Shown in pieces: positions 37,931 through 47,754 of a DNA stretch of 64,000 bases; position 1 is the stretch's first letter; each line of letters opens with the position of its first letter. Position numbers and translations under genes: made by a program. Source of the stretch: Seonamhaeicola aphaedonensis. Lineage in GTDB: Bacteria; Bacteroidota; Bacteroidia; Flavobacteriales; Flavobacteriaceae. Below the pieces are notes generated by a model. It ran no database searches. It was not told where the DNA came from and was given only the letters and a program-made list of their open reading frames with translations. The DNA lies in contig NZ_QRDX01000002.1 of assembly GCF_003386195.1 (NCBI RefSeq), positions 398,067 to 462,066 on the forward strand, read 5' to 3'.

Positions 37931-38407
37931 ATGAAAATGAAAAAAATATTCACACTGATTATTTGCTGCGTTTTTTTAAGTTGTAATGGTTCTGCCCAAA
38001 AAGGAAATAATAAACCTTATGAGGTAACCAAAACAGATCAAGAATGGAAGTCTCAATTAACTGATTTGGAATACTACGTGCTTAGAAAATCTGGTACAGA
38101 AGAGCGTTTTTCCAGTCCTTTAAACAAAAACTATAAAGAAGGTATTTATGTATGTAAGGCCTGTGAAACTCCATTGTTTAAGAGTGAACACAAGTACGAT
38201 TCAGGGTCCGGATGGCCTAGTTTCGATAGAGAAATTAAAGGCAATGTAGCCTTCACAACAGACTACAAAATTGGTTATTCCAGAACCGAGGAGCATTGTG
38301 CAACTTGTGGGGGGCATTTAGGGCACGTTTTTAATGATGGCCCTAGAGAAACTACTGGTAAAAGACACTGTATTAATGGTGTTTCCTTAAAATTTATACC
38401 AAAATAA
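37931..38407 (+). CDS. msrB: Peptide-methionine (R)-S-oxide reductase, exported
   Basis: 158 residues. Lipoprotein-type signal (IICCVFLSC, Cys18). Four zinc cysteines CKAC (75-78) and CATC (123-126), the SGSGWPSF substrate loop (91-98) and catalytic Cys147 in KRHCING. Its substrate is Met-R-oxide in proteins, here probably in the periplasm because of the signal. It is 16 bases before the DinB-like gene. Confidence 0.95.
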   Translation: MKMKKIFTLIICCVFLSCNGSAQKGNNKPYEVTKTDQEWKSQLTDLEYYVLRKSGTEERFSSPLNKNYKEGIYVCKACETPLFKSEHKYDSGSGWPSFDREIKGNVAFTTDYKIGYSRTEEHCATCGGHLGHVFNDGPRETTGKRHCINGVSLKFIPK

Positions 38408-38423
38408 GTAGTACTTTTAATGA

Positions 38424-38975
38424 ATGGAAAGCTATCTAACAAATATTTTAAAACAATTTGAATATTACAAGAGTTTAGGTGACAACACCTTTAGTCAACT
38501 TACTTTTGAAGAGTTACAAAATGAAATTTCAAAAGACGCTAATTCTATTTCTATAATTGTAAAACATATGGCTGGTAATATGCTGAGTAGATGGACCAAT
38601 TTTTTAACAGAAGATGGCGAAAAAGTGTGGCGGCAACGTGATTTGGAGTTTGAAGACAGCTACCCTACAATAGAAGAACTTTTTAGTGCTTGGGAAAAAG
38701 GATGGCAATGCTTATTTAATGCCATTACATCTCTTACAACTGAAGATCTAGAAAAAATTATTTATATAAGAAACCAAGGTCATACTGTTACCGAGGCCAT
38801 AAACCGACAGTTAGCACATTATGCATACCATGTTGGGCAAATTGTGTTTTTAGGAAAAGTTTTAAAAGGTAAAGATTGGCAATCACTTTCAATTACTAAA
38901 GGACAATCAAAAACATACAACAAGGAAAAATTTAGCAAAGAAAAAGGTAAACGTCATTTTACTGATGATTTATAA
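38424..38975 (+). CDS. DUF1572 / DinB-superfamily protein
   Basis: 183 residues forming a predicted four-helix bundle. The metal-binding histidines of the DinB/YfiT fold are visible: KHMAGNML (about 48) and AHYAYHVGQI (about 132 and 136). Members are often thiol-dependent metalloenzymes such as bacillithiol S-transferases, but this branch has no known role. Adjacent to msrB, which may hint at redox defence. Confidence 0.75.
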   Translation: MESYLTNILKQFEYYKSLGDNTFSQLTFEELQNEISKDANSISIIVKHMAGNMLSRWTNFLTEDGEKVWRQRDLEFEDSYPTIEELFSAWEKGWQCLFNAITSLTTEDLEKIIYIRNQGHTVTEAINRQLAHYAYHVGQIVFLGKVLKGKDWQSLSITKGQSKTYNKEKFSKEKGKRHFTDDL

Positions 38976-38981
38976 AAGAAA

Positions 38982-39002
38982 AACCTCCTGTAAAAGGAGG
39001 TT
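38982..39002. terminator. Hairpin between convergent genes
   Basis: AACCTCCT/AGGAGGTT, an 8-bp stem with a 5-nt loop. The flanks are A-rich then T-rich, but the run after the stem is short, so termination may be weak. Confidence 0.6.
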
Positions 39003-39024
39003 AAATTACTACTCTATATGAGCA

Positions 39025-39954
39025 CTATTTAGCATCTAATACCTTCGTGCTAAAATAGCCTATAGATCTTACAATTTTACCATCATCATCAAAATCATGT
39101 GTATACATGGCAGGCATAATAATTTTCTTTTTGTCTGACTTTCTTATTAATCTGAAGTTCCACCAAGACTGAACGGTCATATCATTGCCTCCAATTTCAT
39201 AATGTAACAAATCTGGATATCCAACAACATCGATACTTTCTATTTCAAAATTTTCATAGAACCCTTTATGGTTTTCCTTAACTTCGTCTAAATTCATACT
39301 TTCACCAACGGGCATCTCAAGACTACTAAATGTACATTTTTCATCAAAATAGCTATACGCTTTTTCTAAATCCATATTTTCAAAAGCTGCCATCATACGT
39401 CTTACTTTGTTAATATGTGGGTGCTCATTATAAATAGTTCCATTAGTTCTTTCTGTAAAGCCAGCTCTTATATCTTGACCAACGGGATAATTATAATAAA
39501 TCTCTAACTCAATTTTATTATCATCATTAAGTCTATACAAGTTATGTAATGGCATTTCTATCTTAACGCCTGTGGCATCATGAACTCCTTTTAAATAATT
39601 CCAAGTTTGCACCCATGTTTTACCGTCTTTATATTCTATAGCATCGGGGTAAGCTTCTCCATGTCTAGTTAAACTTGGATAAGCAGTCCACTTAGTTTTG
39701 TTTTCTACCCATTTTAGAAATTGCTCTTTGTTGGTTCCTTTGGCATTTTTATTTCTGGTAGTTCCACTAACAGAAATAAAATCATCTGCCAGATAAGATG
39801 CTACTTTGTCAACATCGCCTGCAATATCAGCTTGTTGCATAGCTTCAACTATTTCAATAGCTGGGTGTTCAATGTAAACCGTTCCGTTTTTCTTTTTTTG
39901 TGAATACATTACTGCTACAAAAAGTAGCATGACAATAATTACATGTTTTTTCAT
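39025..39954 (-). CDS. Exported protein with two tandem NTF2/SnoaL-like domains
   Basis: 309 residues from the ATG at 39954, chosen because it opens a clean signal peptide (HVIIVMLLFVAVMYSQ); the upstream ATG would put 19 hydrophilic residues first. Two copies of an NTF2-like fold follow (about 25-155 and 175-309). Both begin with the same pattern (NGTVYIEHP and NGTIYNEHP) and share the A..D..K..SY.....F spacing, so the gene arose by internal duplication. NTF2-like domains bind small ligands or act as isomerases; the role here is unknown. Confidence 0.75.
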   Translation of the reverse strand: MKKHVIIVMLLFVAVMYSQKKKNGTVYIEHPAIEIVEAMQQADIAGDVDKVASYLADDFISVSGTTRNKNAKGTNKEQFLKWVENKTKWTAYPSLTRHGEAYPDAIEYKDGKTWVQTWNYLKGVHDATGVKIEMPLHNLYRLNDDNKIELEIYYNYPVGQDIRAGFTERTNGTIYNEHPHINKVRRMMAAFENMDLEKAYSYFDEKCTFSSLEMPVGESMNLDEVKENHKGFYENFEIESIDVVGYPDLLHYEIGGNDMTVQSWWNFRLIRKSDKKKIIMPAMYTHDFDDDGKIVRSIGYFSTKVLDAK

Positions 39955-40065
39955 TTTGAATAAAATTTGATTGGTTAATAGTTTCATCAATGTACTCAAA
40001 ATATCTGACAATTAACAAATTAATAACCGTTAACATCAAAAAAAGGATTTGGAATCATGAAAAAG

Positions 40066-41346
40066 CTATGGATTTCTCTTCTTAAAAGGTCTAATGATTA
40101 ATCGTGCCTCTCTATCAAAACGCACATAATTATAAACCCAATTAACAAACACTACCATGCGATTTCTAAAACCAATTAGAAAGAAAAGATGTACAAACAT
40201 CCATACATACCAAGCAAAAACACCTTGAAATTTCCACTTTTTCAAATCTACTACCGCCTTGTTTCTTCCAATAGTAGCCATGGCCCCTTTATCTTTGTAA
40301 GTAAATGGCTTAAGCGGTTTTTTCTCTATGATACTTAATAAATTTCCTCCCAGTTGTTCGCCTTGTTGAATGGCGGGTTGCGCCATCATTGGTAAGCCAT
40401 CAGGGAAGTTTTTAGTTATCATACAAGCTACATCACCTATGGCAAAAATATGATTAAAGCCTTTTACCTGGCTAAACGCATTAACAATAATACGATGGCC
40501 TTTAGTAATAAAATCTCTACTGTCTAAACCTTTGATGGTGGCTCCCTTAACCCCCGCTGCCCAAATAAGGGTGGCCGTTTCAAAGGTTAAATCGGTATCG
40601 GTAGTAACTGTTTTTCCATCGTAGTTAGTCACTCTAACGTTTTTCCAAATATTAACTCCTAATTTTTCAAGAAAGTCTTCTGCCTTTTGAGAAGCTTTGG
40701 CACTCATACCCTTTAAGATACAATCACCCGACTGTACCACATGAATTTGTGCCAAACGGGTATCTAAATCAGGATAATCCTTGGGCAAAATCCCCTTCTT
40801 AATTTCAGCTAAAGCCCCAGCAAGTTCCACTCCCGTTGGACCTCCTCCAACAATTACAAAGTTCATTAAAGCATTACGCTCATTTAAATCGGAAGTTAAA
40901 AGGGCATCTTCAAAATTTTCAAGAATTAAACTCCTTAGGTTAAGCGACTGCGGTATGGTTTTCATAGCCATACTGTGCTTTTCAATGTCTGTATTTCCAA
41001 AATAATTAGTTACCGACCCTGAAGCAATAACCAAATAATCAAATTTTAAATTACCAATATTAGTTTTTACTTTATTCTTTTCCGAATCAATTGCTTCAAC
41101 ATTAGCCAATCTAAAATAAAAATTGGGGAAATCTTTTAAAACCTTCCTGATAGGATAGGCTATAGAATCTGGTTCTAATCCACCTGTAGATACTTGATAT
41201 AGTAATGGTTGAAAGGTATGGTAATTGTTCTTATCTAATAAAACAACCTGAACCTCTTGTTTAGATAGCTTTTTTGCCAAAGCTATACCCGCAAAACCGC
41301 CGCCAATAATAACAACTCTGGGGTAACTTGTCCTGGGAATATTCAT
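40066..41346 (-). CDS. Type II NADH dehydrogenase (NDH-2)
   Basis: 426 residues. FAD-binding VVIIGGGFAGIALAKKL at 11-27, second nucleotide-binding GGGPTGVELAGALAE (about 167-181), and FAIGDVACM toward the C-terminus. A C-terminal amphipathic and hydrophobic stretch (WYVWMFVHLFFLIGF) should bind the membrane, as in non-pumping NDH-2. It oxidises NADH and reduces menaquinone. A TACCTTTG box sits 20 bases before the ATG. Confidence 0.92.
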   Translation of the reverse strand: MNIPRTSYPRVVIIGGGFAGIALAKKLSKQEVQVVLLDKNNYHTFQPLLYQVSTGGLEPDSIAYPIRKVLKDFPNFYFRLANVEAIDSEKNKVKTNIGNLKFDYLVIASGSVTNYFGNTDIEKHSMAMKTIPQSLNLRSLILENFEDALLTSDLNERNALMNFVIVGGGPTGVELAGALAEIKKGILPKDYPDLDTRLAQIHVVQSGDCILKGMSAKASQKAEDFLEKLGVNIWKNVRVTNYDGKTVTTDTDLTFETATLIWAAGVKGATIKGLDSRDFITKGHRIIVNAFSQVKGFNHIFAIGDVACMITKNFPDGLPMMAQPAIQQGEQLGGNLLSIIEKKPLKPFTYKDKGAMATIGRNKAVVDLKKWKFQGVFAWYVWMFVHLFFLIGFRNRMVVFVNWVYNYVRFDREARLIIRPFKKRNP

Positions 41347-41426
41347 ATAATGATGCTTGCATTACAAAGGTAATAAATCATACAAATTTTATAGGGTTCT
41401 AAATTCTTTATTAAAAATCGATTTCG

Positions 41427-41434
41427 TAAATTTG
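41427..41434 (+). promoter_or_regulatory. Candidate -7 box for lpd
   Basis: TAAATTTG fits TAnnTTTG exactly, 18 bases before the ATG. Together with a TACCTTTG on the other strand (41365-41372) it suggests divergent promoters for lpd and the NADH dehydrogenase; -33 elements are weak. Confidence 0.45.
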
Positions 41435-41452
41435 CACCTTAAATTTTAACAG

Positions 41453-42829
41453 ATGAGTAAATACGATATTATAGTTCTTGGAAGTGGTCCTGGTGGTTAT
41501 GTAACTGCAATTAGAGCATCTCAATTAGGTTTTAAAACCGCTATTGTTGAGAAAGAAAGCTTAGGTGGCGTTTGTTTGAACTGGGGATGTATTCCAACCA
41601 AAGCCTTATTAAAGTCTGCACAAGTATTTGAGTATCTAAAGCATGCTGAAGATTACGGTTTAAAAGTTAAAGACGCTGAACATGATTTTGATGCCGTTGT
41701 AAAACGTAGTCGTGGTGTAGCTGAAGGCATGAGTAAAGGTATTGAGTTCTTGATGAAGAAAAACAAAATAGATGTAATTACTGGTTATGGTACTTTGAAA
41801 CCAGGAAAAAAGATTGATGTTGACGGAACTGTTTACAGCGCAGACCATATCATTATTGCTACAGGAGCACGCTCTCGTGAGTTACCAAGTTTACCTCAAG
41901 ATGGTGAAAAAGTAATTGGTTACCGTGAGGCCATGAGCCTGTCAAAACAACCTAAGAAAATGATTGTTGTTGGTTCTGGTGCTATTGGGGTTGAGTTTGC
42001 TTATTTTTATAACTCCATAGGCACTGAGGTTACTGTTGTAGAATATTTACCAAATATTGTTCCTGTAGAAGATGGTGATGTTTCTAAGCAATTAGAACGT
42101 TCATTTAAAAAGAATGGTATTGATATCATGACGTCTGCCGAAGTTACCAATGTAGATACTTCTGGTAAAGGTGTTAAAGCTACCGTTAAAACTAAAAAAG
42201 GAGAAGAAGTTTTAGAAGCTGATATTGTTTTATCTGCCGTAGGAATTAAAACAAATATTGAAAATATTGGTTTAGAGGATGTAGGTATCGTGGTTGATAG
42301 AGACAAAATTTTAGTTAATGATTTCTATCAAACTAATATTCCTGGTTACTATGCTATAGGTGATGTAACTCCTGGTCAAGCTTTAGCGCACGTAGCTTCT
42401 GCCGAAGGTATTTTATGTGTTGAAAAAATAGCTGGTCACCACGTCGAAGCTTTAGACTATGGAAATATTCCAGGGTGTACGTATTGCTCACCTGAAATAG
42501 CGTCTGTTGGGTTAACAGAGCAGCAAGCCAAAGACAAAGGTTTTGATATTAAAATTGGAAAATTCCCATTTTCTGCATCAGGTAAAGCTAGTGCTGGTGG
42601 AAATAAAGACGGTTTTGTAAAAGTAATATTCGATGCTAAATATGGTGAATGGCTAGGTTGTCATATGATTGGTGCTGGTGTAACCGATATGATTGCCGAA
42701 GCTGTTGTGGCTAGGAAACTAGAAACTACTGGCCATGATGTACTAAAAGCAGTACACCCACACCCTACTATGAGTGAAGCGATTATGGAAGCTGTTGCTG
42801 ATGCTTATGACGAGTGTATCCATATTTAG
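41453..42829 (+). CDS. lpdA: Dihydrolipoyl dehydrogenase
   Basis: 458 residues. FAD site GSGPGGYV (10-17), redox disulfide GGVCLNWGCIPTK (Cys41 and Cys46 region), NAD-binding GSGAIGVEFA, and the dimer-interface active-site pair HPHPTMSE near the C-terminus. It reoxidises the lipoyl group of 2-oxoacid dehydrogenases or the glycine cleavage system; none of those partners is adjacent. Confidence 0.96.
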   Translation: MSKYDIIVLGSGPGGYVTAIRASQLGFKTAIVEKESLGGVCLNWGCIPTKALLKSAQVFEYLKHAEDYGLKVKDAEHDFDAVVKRSRGVAEGMSKGIEFLMKKNKIDVITGYGTLKPGKKIDVDGTVYSADHIIIATGARSRELPSLPQDGEKVIGYREAMSLSKQPKKMIVVGSGAIGVEFAYFYNSIGTEVTVVEYLPNIVPVEDGDVSKQLERSFKKNGIDIMTSAEVTNVDTSGKGVKATVKTKKGEEVLEADIVLSAVGIKTNIENIGLEDVGIVVDRDKILVNDFYQTNIPGYYAIGDVTPGQALAHVASAEGILCVEKIAGHHVEALDYGNIPGCTYCSPEIASVGLTEQQAKDKGFDIKIGKFPFSASGKASAGGNKDGFVKVIFDAKYGEWLGCHMIGAGVTDMIAEAVVARKLETTGHDVLKAVHPHPTMSEAIMEAVADAYDECIHI

Positions 42830-42865
42830 AACTTTTAGAAAAGTTACACTATTAGATATTTAGAC

Positions 42866-42896
42866 AAAAAGTTCCGATTTCTCGGAACTTTTTTAT
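42866..42896 (+). terminator. Terminator of lpd
   Basis: AAAAGTTCCGA/TCGGAACTTTT, an 11-bp stem with a 4-nt loop, then a T run. It also could work for the convergent gene. Confidence 0.85.
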
Positions 42897-42921
42897 TTTG
42901 TAAATTTATTATTGCACGCCT

Positions 42922-43404
42922 TTATAACCTAACACCAAGACCTATAAAAAAACTGTTTGGAGTAATTTCCTGAAAACCTAAAGCGTATTTCACTTGTATA
43001 TCTAAACTAGAAGTTATAGTATAAGAACTACTTAAATCTGCTCTAATCTTTAATTTATTGGAAAAGAAGTCAAAGAAATAATTCACGCTGGGGCCTACTA
43101 ATAAATTAACCCTATTGGCTACTTCATATCTTACATAAAGTGGAACATTTAAAAATTTAAAATCTTTAAGAGTTATAAACAGTAATTCTGGTTGAAGCCC
43201 ATAACTTTCATCAATTTTAAAATCAAAAAATAAACCCCCGTAAAACCCTGACTCAGTATCCTGATCAAAACCAAAACTAGATTCTTTTATTTTAAAAAAC
43301 GTATAGTTGAGACCTCCTTTAACTCCAAAATCAACTTTATTTTGGGCGTTTAACGAAATACTTGCGAAAAAGAATATTAGGATACCATATGCAAAGCCTT
43401 TCAT
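42922..43404 (-). CDS. Small outer-membrane beta-barrel protein (porin family)
   Basis: 160 residues. Signal peptide (1-20, ILIFFFASISLNAQ). Alternating strands such as KVDFGVKGGLNY, GFYGGLFFDFKI, LNVPLYVRYEV and the end ITPNSFFIGLGVRL fit the PF13568-type eight-stranded barrel. Its 5' end is 5 bases after aroQ, so the two are likely co-transcribed. Confidence 0.82.
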   Translation of the reverse strand: MKGFAYGILIFFFASISLNAQNKVDFGVKGGLNYTFFKIKESSFGFDQDTESGFYGGLFFDFKIDESYGLQPELLFITLKDFKFLNVPLYVRYEVANRVNLLVGPSVNYFFDFFSNKLKIRADLSSSYTITSSLDIQVKYALGFQEITPNSFFIGLGVRL

Positions 43405-43409
43405 TAATT

Positions 43410-43832
43410 CTAAGATTTCAGAAAGCTTTCTAATGCTAATTCATAACTCTGTAAACCGAAACCAAGAATAACCCCTTTGGCATTAGGAGATATGTATGAT
43501 TGATGTCTAAACTCTTCCCTTCCAAAAGTGTTGGATATATGCACTTCCACCACAGGTGTTTCAATGCCCTTTATCGCATCTCCTATACCTATAGAAGTAT
43601 GCGTGTAGGCACCAGCATTTAAAATAACTCCATCATAGCTAAAACCAACTTCATGAAGTTTATCAATAAGTTCTCCTTCTATGTTAGATTGAAAATAATC
43701 AATATTTGCAATTGGGTATTTTACTTTTAATTCGTCTAAAAACTCAGTAAAAGTTAAACTGCCATAAATGTTTGGTTCTCGTTTACCCAATAAATTTAAG
43801 TTGGGACCATTGATAATGATTATTTTTTTCAT
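43410..43832 (-). CDS. aroQ: Type II 3-dehydroquinate dehydratase
   Basis: 140 residues, normal for type II. INGPNLNLLGKREPNIYG (7-24) includes the catalytic Tyr23 and Arg18; NAGAYTHTS and VEVHISNTFGREEFR complete the active site. Third step after DAHP in the shikimate pathway. It lies between two genes encoding exported proteins with short spacing. Confidence 0.95.
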   Translation of the reverse strand: MKKIIIINGPNLNLLGKREPNIYGSLTFTEFLDELKVKYPIANIDYFQSNIEGELIDKLHEVGFSYDGVILNAGAYTHTSIGIGDAIKGIETPVVEVHISNTFGREEFRHQSYISPNAKGVILGFGLQSYELALESFLKS

Positions 43833-43845
43833 AACTGTAAAGATA

Positions 43846-44730
43846 TTATTTTTTAAACTTCAAAATATCAATTGTAGTTGTTTCTCCTGCTTTTAAATTA
43901 GACAATGCCTTAATATTGTTTTTCTCATCTTCTAATTGAAGAATAGCTGTATTAGGTGAAATTTCTCCCTCATTTACAGCTGTAATTGAAATTCTGGTAA
44001 CTTCTTCATTTAAGCTTAATTCTATAATCTCTTTTTTATTATTTACCACATATCCGTTTTTCAAAACTTTTCCATTGGCCTTTATTGTTACCTTATCCCC
44101 ATCTTCTTTTCCTCCGTCATAAATTATTAGGTTAATTTTGTCACTTTTAGAAAAAACACTTAAAGTTTGATTCTTTCTTAAAATGTTCATATTTAGTGAG
44201 TCCATCATTTTCAAGGGTTGAAATTTCTGTTTAATGCTATCTGGAATCCTTTTAATTTTATCTATTTTTTTCTTTACTTTTTCCATTTTAGCTTCTATTT
44301 TTTCAGGCTGACTCAAGAATAATTCCCCATTAATACATTGTGAATTATCAGAAAACAATCCAATAAATTTTGCCTTAAACTGCTCTGTTTTTTCAAAAGA
44401 AAAGTTTTTAATAGTAGTATTTACATAACAAAAATCATAATCTTTCTCTAAGTGTGTTTTAGTATATATTGTTTGAACTTCTCTAAAATTCAACTCTTTT
44501 TTAGCTTTATTATACTCTCCAAAAACGGTTGATTTTGTTTCATACAAGCCTCCTAAATCAGTAATAGAATATCCTTTTATTTCACCTTTGCTTTCTGTTA
44601 AGCTTAATTTGTAAGTAATTCTAGTGGAATCATTTAATACTAATCCTCCAAAATATTCATACTTGCTTTGAGAAAAACAAATAGCTGTTGTTAAAAATAC
44701 AAAACAATAAATAAGGATAATTCTAATCAT
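43846..44730 (-). CDS. Exported protein of unknown function
   Basis: 294 residues from the ATG at 44730, which gives a proper signal peptide (IILIYCFVFLTTAICFSQ); the ATG at 44760 overlaps a TATGTTTG -7 box and would add an unneeded lysine-rich stretch. The N-terminal half is beta-rich (YEYFGGLVLNDST, GEIKGYSITDLGGLYETKS), a Lys-rich helix (about 145-165) follows, and the C-terminal part looks like an immunoglobulin-like module. I do not recognise the family. 13 bases from aroQ. Confidence 0.7.
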   Translation of the reverse strand: MIRIILIYCFVFLTTAICFSQSKYEYFGGLVLNDSTRITYKLSLTESKGEIKGYSITDLGGLYETKSTVFGEYNKAKKELNFREVQTIYTKTHLEKDYDFCYVNTTIKNFSFEKTEQFKAKFIGLFSDNSQCINGELFLSQPEKIEAKMEKVKKKIDKIKRIPDSIKQKFQPLKMMDSLNMNILRKNQTLSVFSKSDKINLIIYDGGKEDGDKVTIKANGKVLKNGYVVNNKKEIIELSLNEEVTRISITAVNEGEISPNTAILQLEDEKNNIKALSNLKAGETTTIDILKFKK

Positions 44731-44777
44731 ATTAACGATTTTTTTTATAAATTTAAACAAACATAAACCAATTAATT

Positions 44778-45110
44778 ATGAAAAGTAAATTATTATTTTC
44801 CCTATTAGTCACTTTACTGATGTACAGTGCTAGTTATGCTTCTTTTCCTGTTAAAAGAACAATTTCCACATCAACTAATACCGAAGTTACTACAACGGTT
44901 GAGGTTGTAGAACCCATGGCTACCCCAATGGCTTCACAAGACAAATGGGTAGGTGTTGCACTTTGGTTCTTTCTAGGTTGGCCATTTGCAGCGCATAGAT
45001 GGTATTACAAAAAGCCTGTTGGCTGGAATATTCTTTTTATCTTGACTATTGGAGGTTTAGGCATTTGGGCTATTGTAGATTTAATAAATATTCTAACAGA
45101 TAATTTCTAG
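44778..45110 (+). CDS. TM2 domain membrane protein
   Basis: 110 residues. Signal peptide (1-21), a Ser/Thr/Val-rich linker (27-50), then a TM2 domain with two helices: ALWFFLGWPFAAHRWYYKK, with the aromatic H-x-W/F-Y turn, and ILFILTIGGLGIWAIVDLINIL. TM2 proteins are found across life; the function in bacteria is unknown. Its terminator (45133-45156) follows. Confidence 0.85.
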   Translation: MKSKLLFSLLVTLLMYSASYASFPVKRTISTSTNTEVTTTVEVVEPMATPMASQDKWVGVALWFFLGWPFAAHRWYYKKPVGWNILFILTIGGLGIWAIVDLINILTDNF

Positions 45111-45132
45111 AATAAAGTAGAAATAACGTTGA

Positions 45133-45156
45133 GGCCACTTTTTAGTGGCCTTTTTT
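45133..45156 (+). terminator. Terminator of the TM2 gene
   Basis: GGCCACT/AGTGGCC 7-bp stem with a 4-nt loop and six T. Because it precedes the xerD ATG at 45174, an earlier in-frame start for xerD is unlikely. Confidence 0.9.
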
Positions 45157-45173
45157 ATTGTACTTTTATTACT

Positions 45174-46070
45174 ATGAAATGGCAGCATGCTCTGAAAGAT
45201 TATCAACTTTACCTCAAGATAGAACGTGGATTATCTGATAACTCCATTGATAACTATTCTAGAGATGTAAAAAAATTGATTCGGTATTTGGAAGACAAGA
45301 ACTTAAGCTTCTCTCCTACTTCTATTTCTTCAGAGGTTATTAAGCAATTCATTTACGAAATTGCAAAAGATATTAATGCCCGTTCGCAGTCTAGAATTAT
45401 ATCAGGCTTGCGTAGTTTTTTTGGTTATTTAGTTTTTGAAGATTACAGAAAAGACAATCCTTTGGAACTTATTGAGTCTCCTAAAATAGGAAGACAATTG
45501 CCCGATACACTATCAGAAAAAGAAATTGATACTATTATAGATGCCATAGATTTAAGTAAACCCGAAGGAGAGCGCAACAGAGCCATGTTAGAAACCCTTT
45601 ATGGCTGTGGTTTACGTGTAAGTGAACTTGTTAACTTGAAAATATCTGATTTATATTTTGATGAAGGCTTTATAAAAGTAACTGGTAAAGGAGACAAACA
45701 GCGGTTTGTACCCATTGTTGCTTCTACGCAAAAGTATATCAATATATACAAAAAACATATTAGAAATCATTTACGCATTCAACCAGGGTTTGAGGATACT
45801 TTATTTCTAAACCGAAGGGGTAAACAGCTAACTAGAGCTATGGTGTTCCATATTGTGAAACAATTAGCTGAACAAGTAGGCTTAAAAAAGAAAATATCAC
45901 CTCACACGTTTAGACATTCCTTTGCTACACATTTACTACAAAATGATGCCGATTTACGCTCTATACAACTCATGCTAGGGCATGAAAGTATCACTACCAC
46001 CGAAATTTACGTACATGTTGATAAAAGTCATCTAACCAAGGTCGTTGAGAAATATCATCCTAGGAAATAG
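45174..46070 (+). CDS. xerD: Tyrosine recombinase XerD
   Basis: 298 residues, exactly the usual XerD length, starting at the ATG after the TM2 terminator. The full catalytic set is present: Arg148 (GCGLRVSEL), Lys172 (GKGDK), His244 and Arg247 (HTFRHSF), His270 (LGHES) and Tyr279 (TTTEIYVHV). An N-terminal core-binding domain precedes it. It resolves chromosome dimers at dif. It is core XerD, not a mobile-element integrase: no flanking repeats are seen. Confidence 0.95.
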   Translation: MKWQHALKDYQLYLKIERGLSDNSIDNYSRDVKKLIRYLEDKNLSFSPTSISSEVIKQFIYEIAKDINARSQSRIISGLRSFFGYLVFEDYRKDNPLELIESPKIGRQLPDTLSEKEIDTIIDAIDLSKPEGERNRAMLETLYGCGLRVSELVNLKISDLYFDEGFIKVTGKGDKQRFVPIVASTQKYINIYKKHIRNHLRIQPGFEDTLFLNRRGKQLTRAMVFHIVKQLAEQVGLKKKISPHTFRHSFATHLLQNDADLRSIQLMLGHESITTTEIYVHVDKSHLTKVVEKYHPRK

Positions 46071-46071
46071 A

Positions 46072-46095
46072 AAAGTCCAGTGTACTCTGGACTTT
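46072..46095 (+). terminator. Terminator of xerD
   Basis: AAAGTCCAG/CTGGACTTT, 9-bp stem with a 6-nt loop and a following T-rich AATTTTAT. It may also serve the convergent rny. Confidence 0.7.
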
Positions 46096-46155
46096 AATTT
46101 TATCTGCTTCTATTTACACTTAGACCGCAGTCAGTGTGACAAGAGAATAAAAGTT

Positions 46156-47730
46156 TTATTTAGCGATATTAACTGCCCTAGTTTCTCTAATAACTGTTAC
46201 TTTAACCTGACCAGGATACGTCATATCGGTTTGAATTTTTTGAGAAATATTGAATGATAAATCAGCTGCCATATCATCATTTACCTTTTCGCTCTCAACA
46301 ATAACACGGAGTTCTCTTCCTGCTTGAATAGCGTAGGCTTTTTTAACTCCTGTAAAGCCAAATGCAATATCTTCAAGATCCTTTAAACGTTGAATATAAC
46401 TATCTAAAACTTGACGACGTGCTCCTGGACGCGCTCCCGAAATAGCATCACAAACCTGAATAATAGGTGCTAATAATGATTTCATTTCAATCTCATCGTG
46501 GTGGGCTCCTATAGCATTACATACATCATGTTTTTCACCGTACTTTTCTGCCCACTGCATACCTAAAATAGCATGAGGTGTTTCCATATCAGCTTCAGCA
46601 TCTGGCACTTTTCCTATATCATGTAATAATCCGGCGCGTTTAGCTAGTTTGGGGTTTAAACCAAGTTCAGCCGCCATAACGCCACAAAGTTTAGCAACTT
46701 CTCGAGAATGCTGTAACAAGTTTTGCCCATAAGAGGAACGATACTTCATACGTCCCACCATTTTTATTAATTCTGGATTTAAATTATGAATACCTAGGTC
46801 TATAACAGTACGCTTACCAACTTCAATAATTTCCTGCTCAATTTGTTTCTTGGTTTTCTTAACCACTTCCTCAATACGAGCAGGATGAATACGCCCATCT
46901 GTAACCAATTTATGTAACGATAACCTCGCAATCTCTCTTCTAACAGAATCAAAACAAGAAAGAATAATAGCTTCAGGGGTATCATCAACAATTATTTCAA
47001 CGCCTGTTGCGGCTTCAATGGCACGAATATTTCTACCTTCACGCCCTATAATACGTCCTTTAACGTCATCAGATTCTATATTGAAAACTGATACACAGTT
47101 ATCTACAGCTTCCTCAGTTCCAATACGTTGAATCGTATTAATAATGACTTTTTTTGCCTCTTGTTCTGCAGTTAGTTTAGCTTCTTCTAAAGAACTTTGT
47201 ATAAATGCCATGGCATCATTCTTTGCTTCACCTTTCAGAGACTCCACAAGCTGTTCTTTAGCTTCCTCGGCTGATAAACTAGAAATAACCTCTAGCTGTT
47301 GCACTTGACTTTTATGAAGCTTATCAAGTTCTTCCTGCTTCTTATCAAGTACATCAAGCCTATGGTTGTAATCCTTAATTTTGTCTTCCAAACTCTGGTT
47401 TAATTTCTTCCCTTTAGAAAGCTCGCTAGATACTTGAGACTCTTTATCTCTAGTTCTTTTTTCGGCTTCAGCCATTTTTTTGTCTCTAGCTAAAATAACT
47501 TTTTCATGCTCTGCTTTTAGTTCTATAAACTTTTCTTTAGCCTGAAGTATTTTATCTTTTTTAATGGTTTCACCTTCGCTTTTAGCTTCTTTTAGAATCA
47601 ATGAAGCACTTTTTTTAGCCTCCTTTATAAGTTTTGAGGCTTTACTTTTTTCTAACACTTTTGCAATTATAAAACCTATTATAAGGCCTATAAAGGCTCC
47701 TCCTACTACCAATATAATTGAATTGTCCAT
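46156..47730 (-). CDS. rny: Ribonuclease Y
   Basis: 524 residues. N-terminal membrane helix (4-26), a long coiled coil (about 28-180), a KH domain ([19 protein letters not shown]), an HD domain ([10 protein letters not shown], then metal ligands in HHDEIEM), and the conserved C-terminus [18 protein letters not shown]. It is a membrane-tethered endoribonuclease that starts mRNA decay. In this strand order it follows zapA and the candidate 6S RNA. Confidence 0.96.
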   Translation of the reverse strand: MDNSIILVVGGAFIGLIIGFIIAKVLEKSKASKLIKEAKKSASLILKEAKSEGETIKKDKILQAKEKFIELKAEHEKVILARDKKMAEAEKRTRDKESQVSSELSKGKKLNQSLEDKIKDYNHRLDVLDKKQEELDKLHKSQVQQLEVISSLSAEEAKEQLVESLKGEAKNDAMAFIQSSLEEAKLTAEQEAKKVIINTIQRIGTEEAVDNCVSVFNIESDDVKGRIIGREGRNIRAIEAATGVEIIVDDTPEAIILSCFDSVRREIARLSLHKLVTDGRIHPARIEEVVKKTKKQIEQEIIEVGKRTVIDLGIHNLNPELIKMVGRMKYRSSYGQNLLQHSREVAKLCGVMAAELGLNPKLAKRAGLLHDIGKVPDAEADMETPHAILGMQWAEKYGEKHDVCNAIGAHHDEIEMKSLLAPIIQVCDAISGARPGARRQVLDSYIQRLKDLEDIAFGFTGVKKAYAIQAGRELRVIVESEKVNDDMAADLSFNISQKIQTDMTYPGQVKVTVIRETRAVNIAK

Positions 47731-47754
47731 TCTTAATTTAGTTGATTTATATAT

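Noticed and set aside
38982..39002. AAGGAGGT as a Shine-Dalgarno
   Set aside because: It is one arm of a terminator hairpin between convergent genes; no start codon follows at the right distance.
45174..46070. Tyrosine recombinase as the integrase of a mobile element
   Set aside because: Length and motifs are those of housekeeping XerD, there are no flanking repeats or tRNA, and neighbours are core genes.
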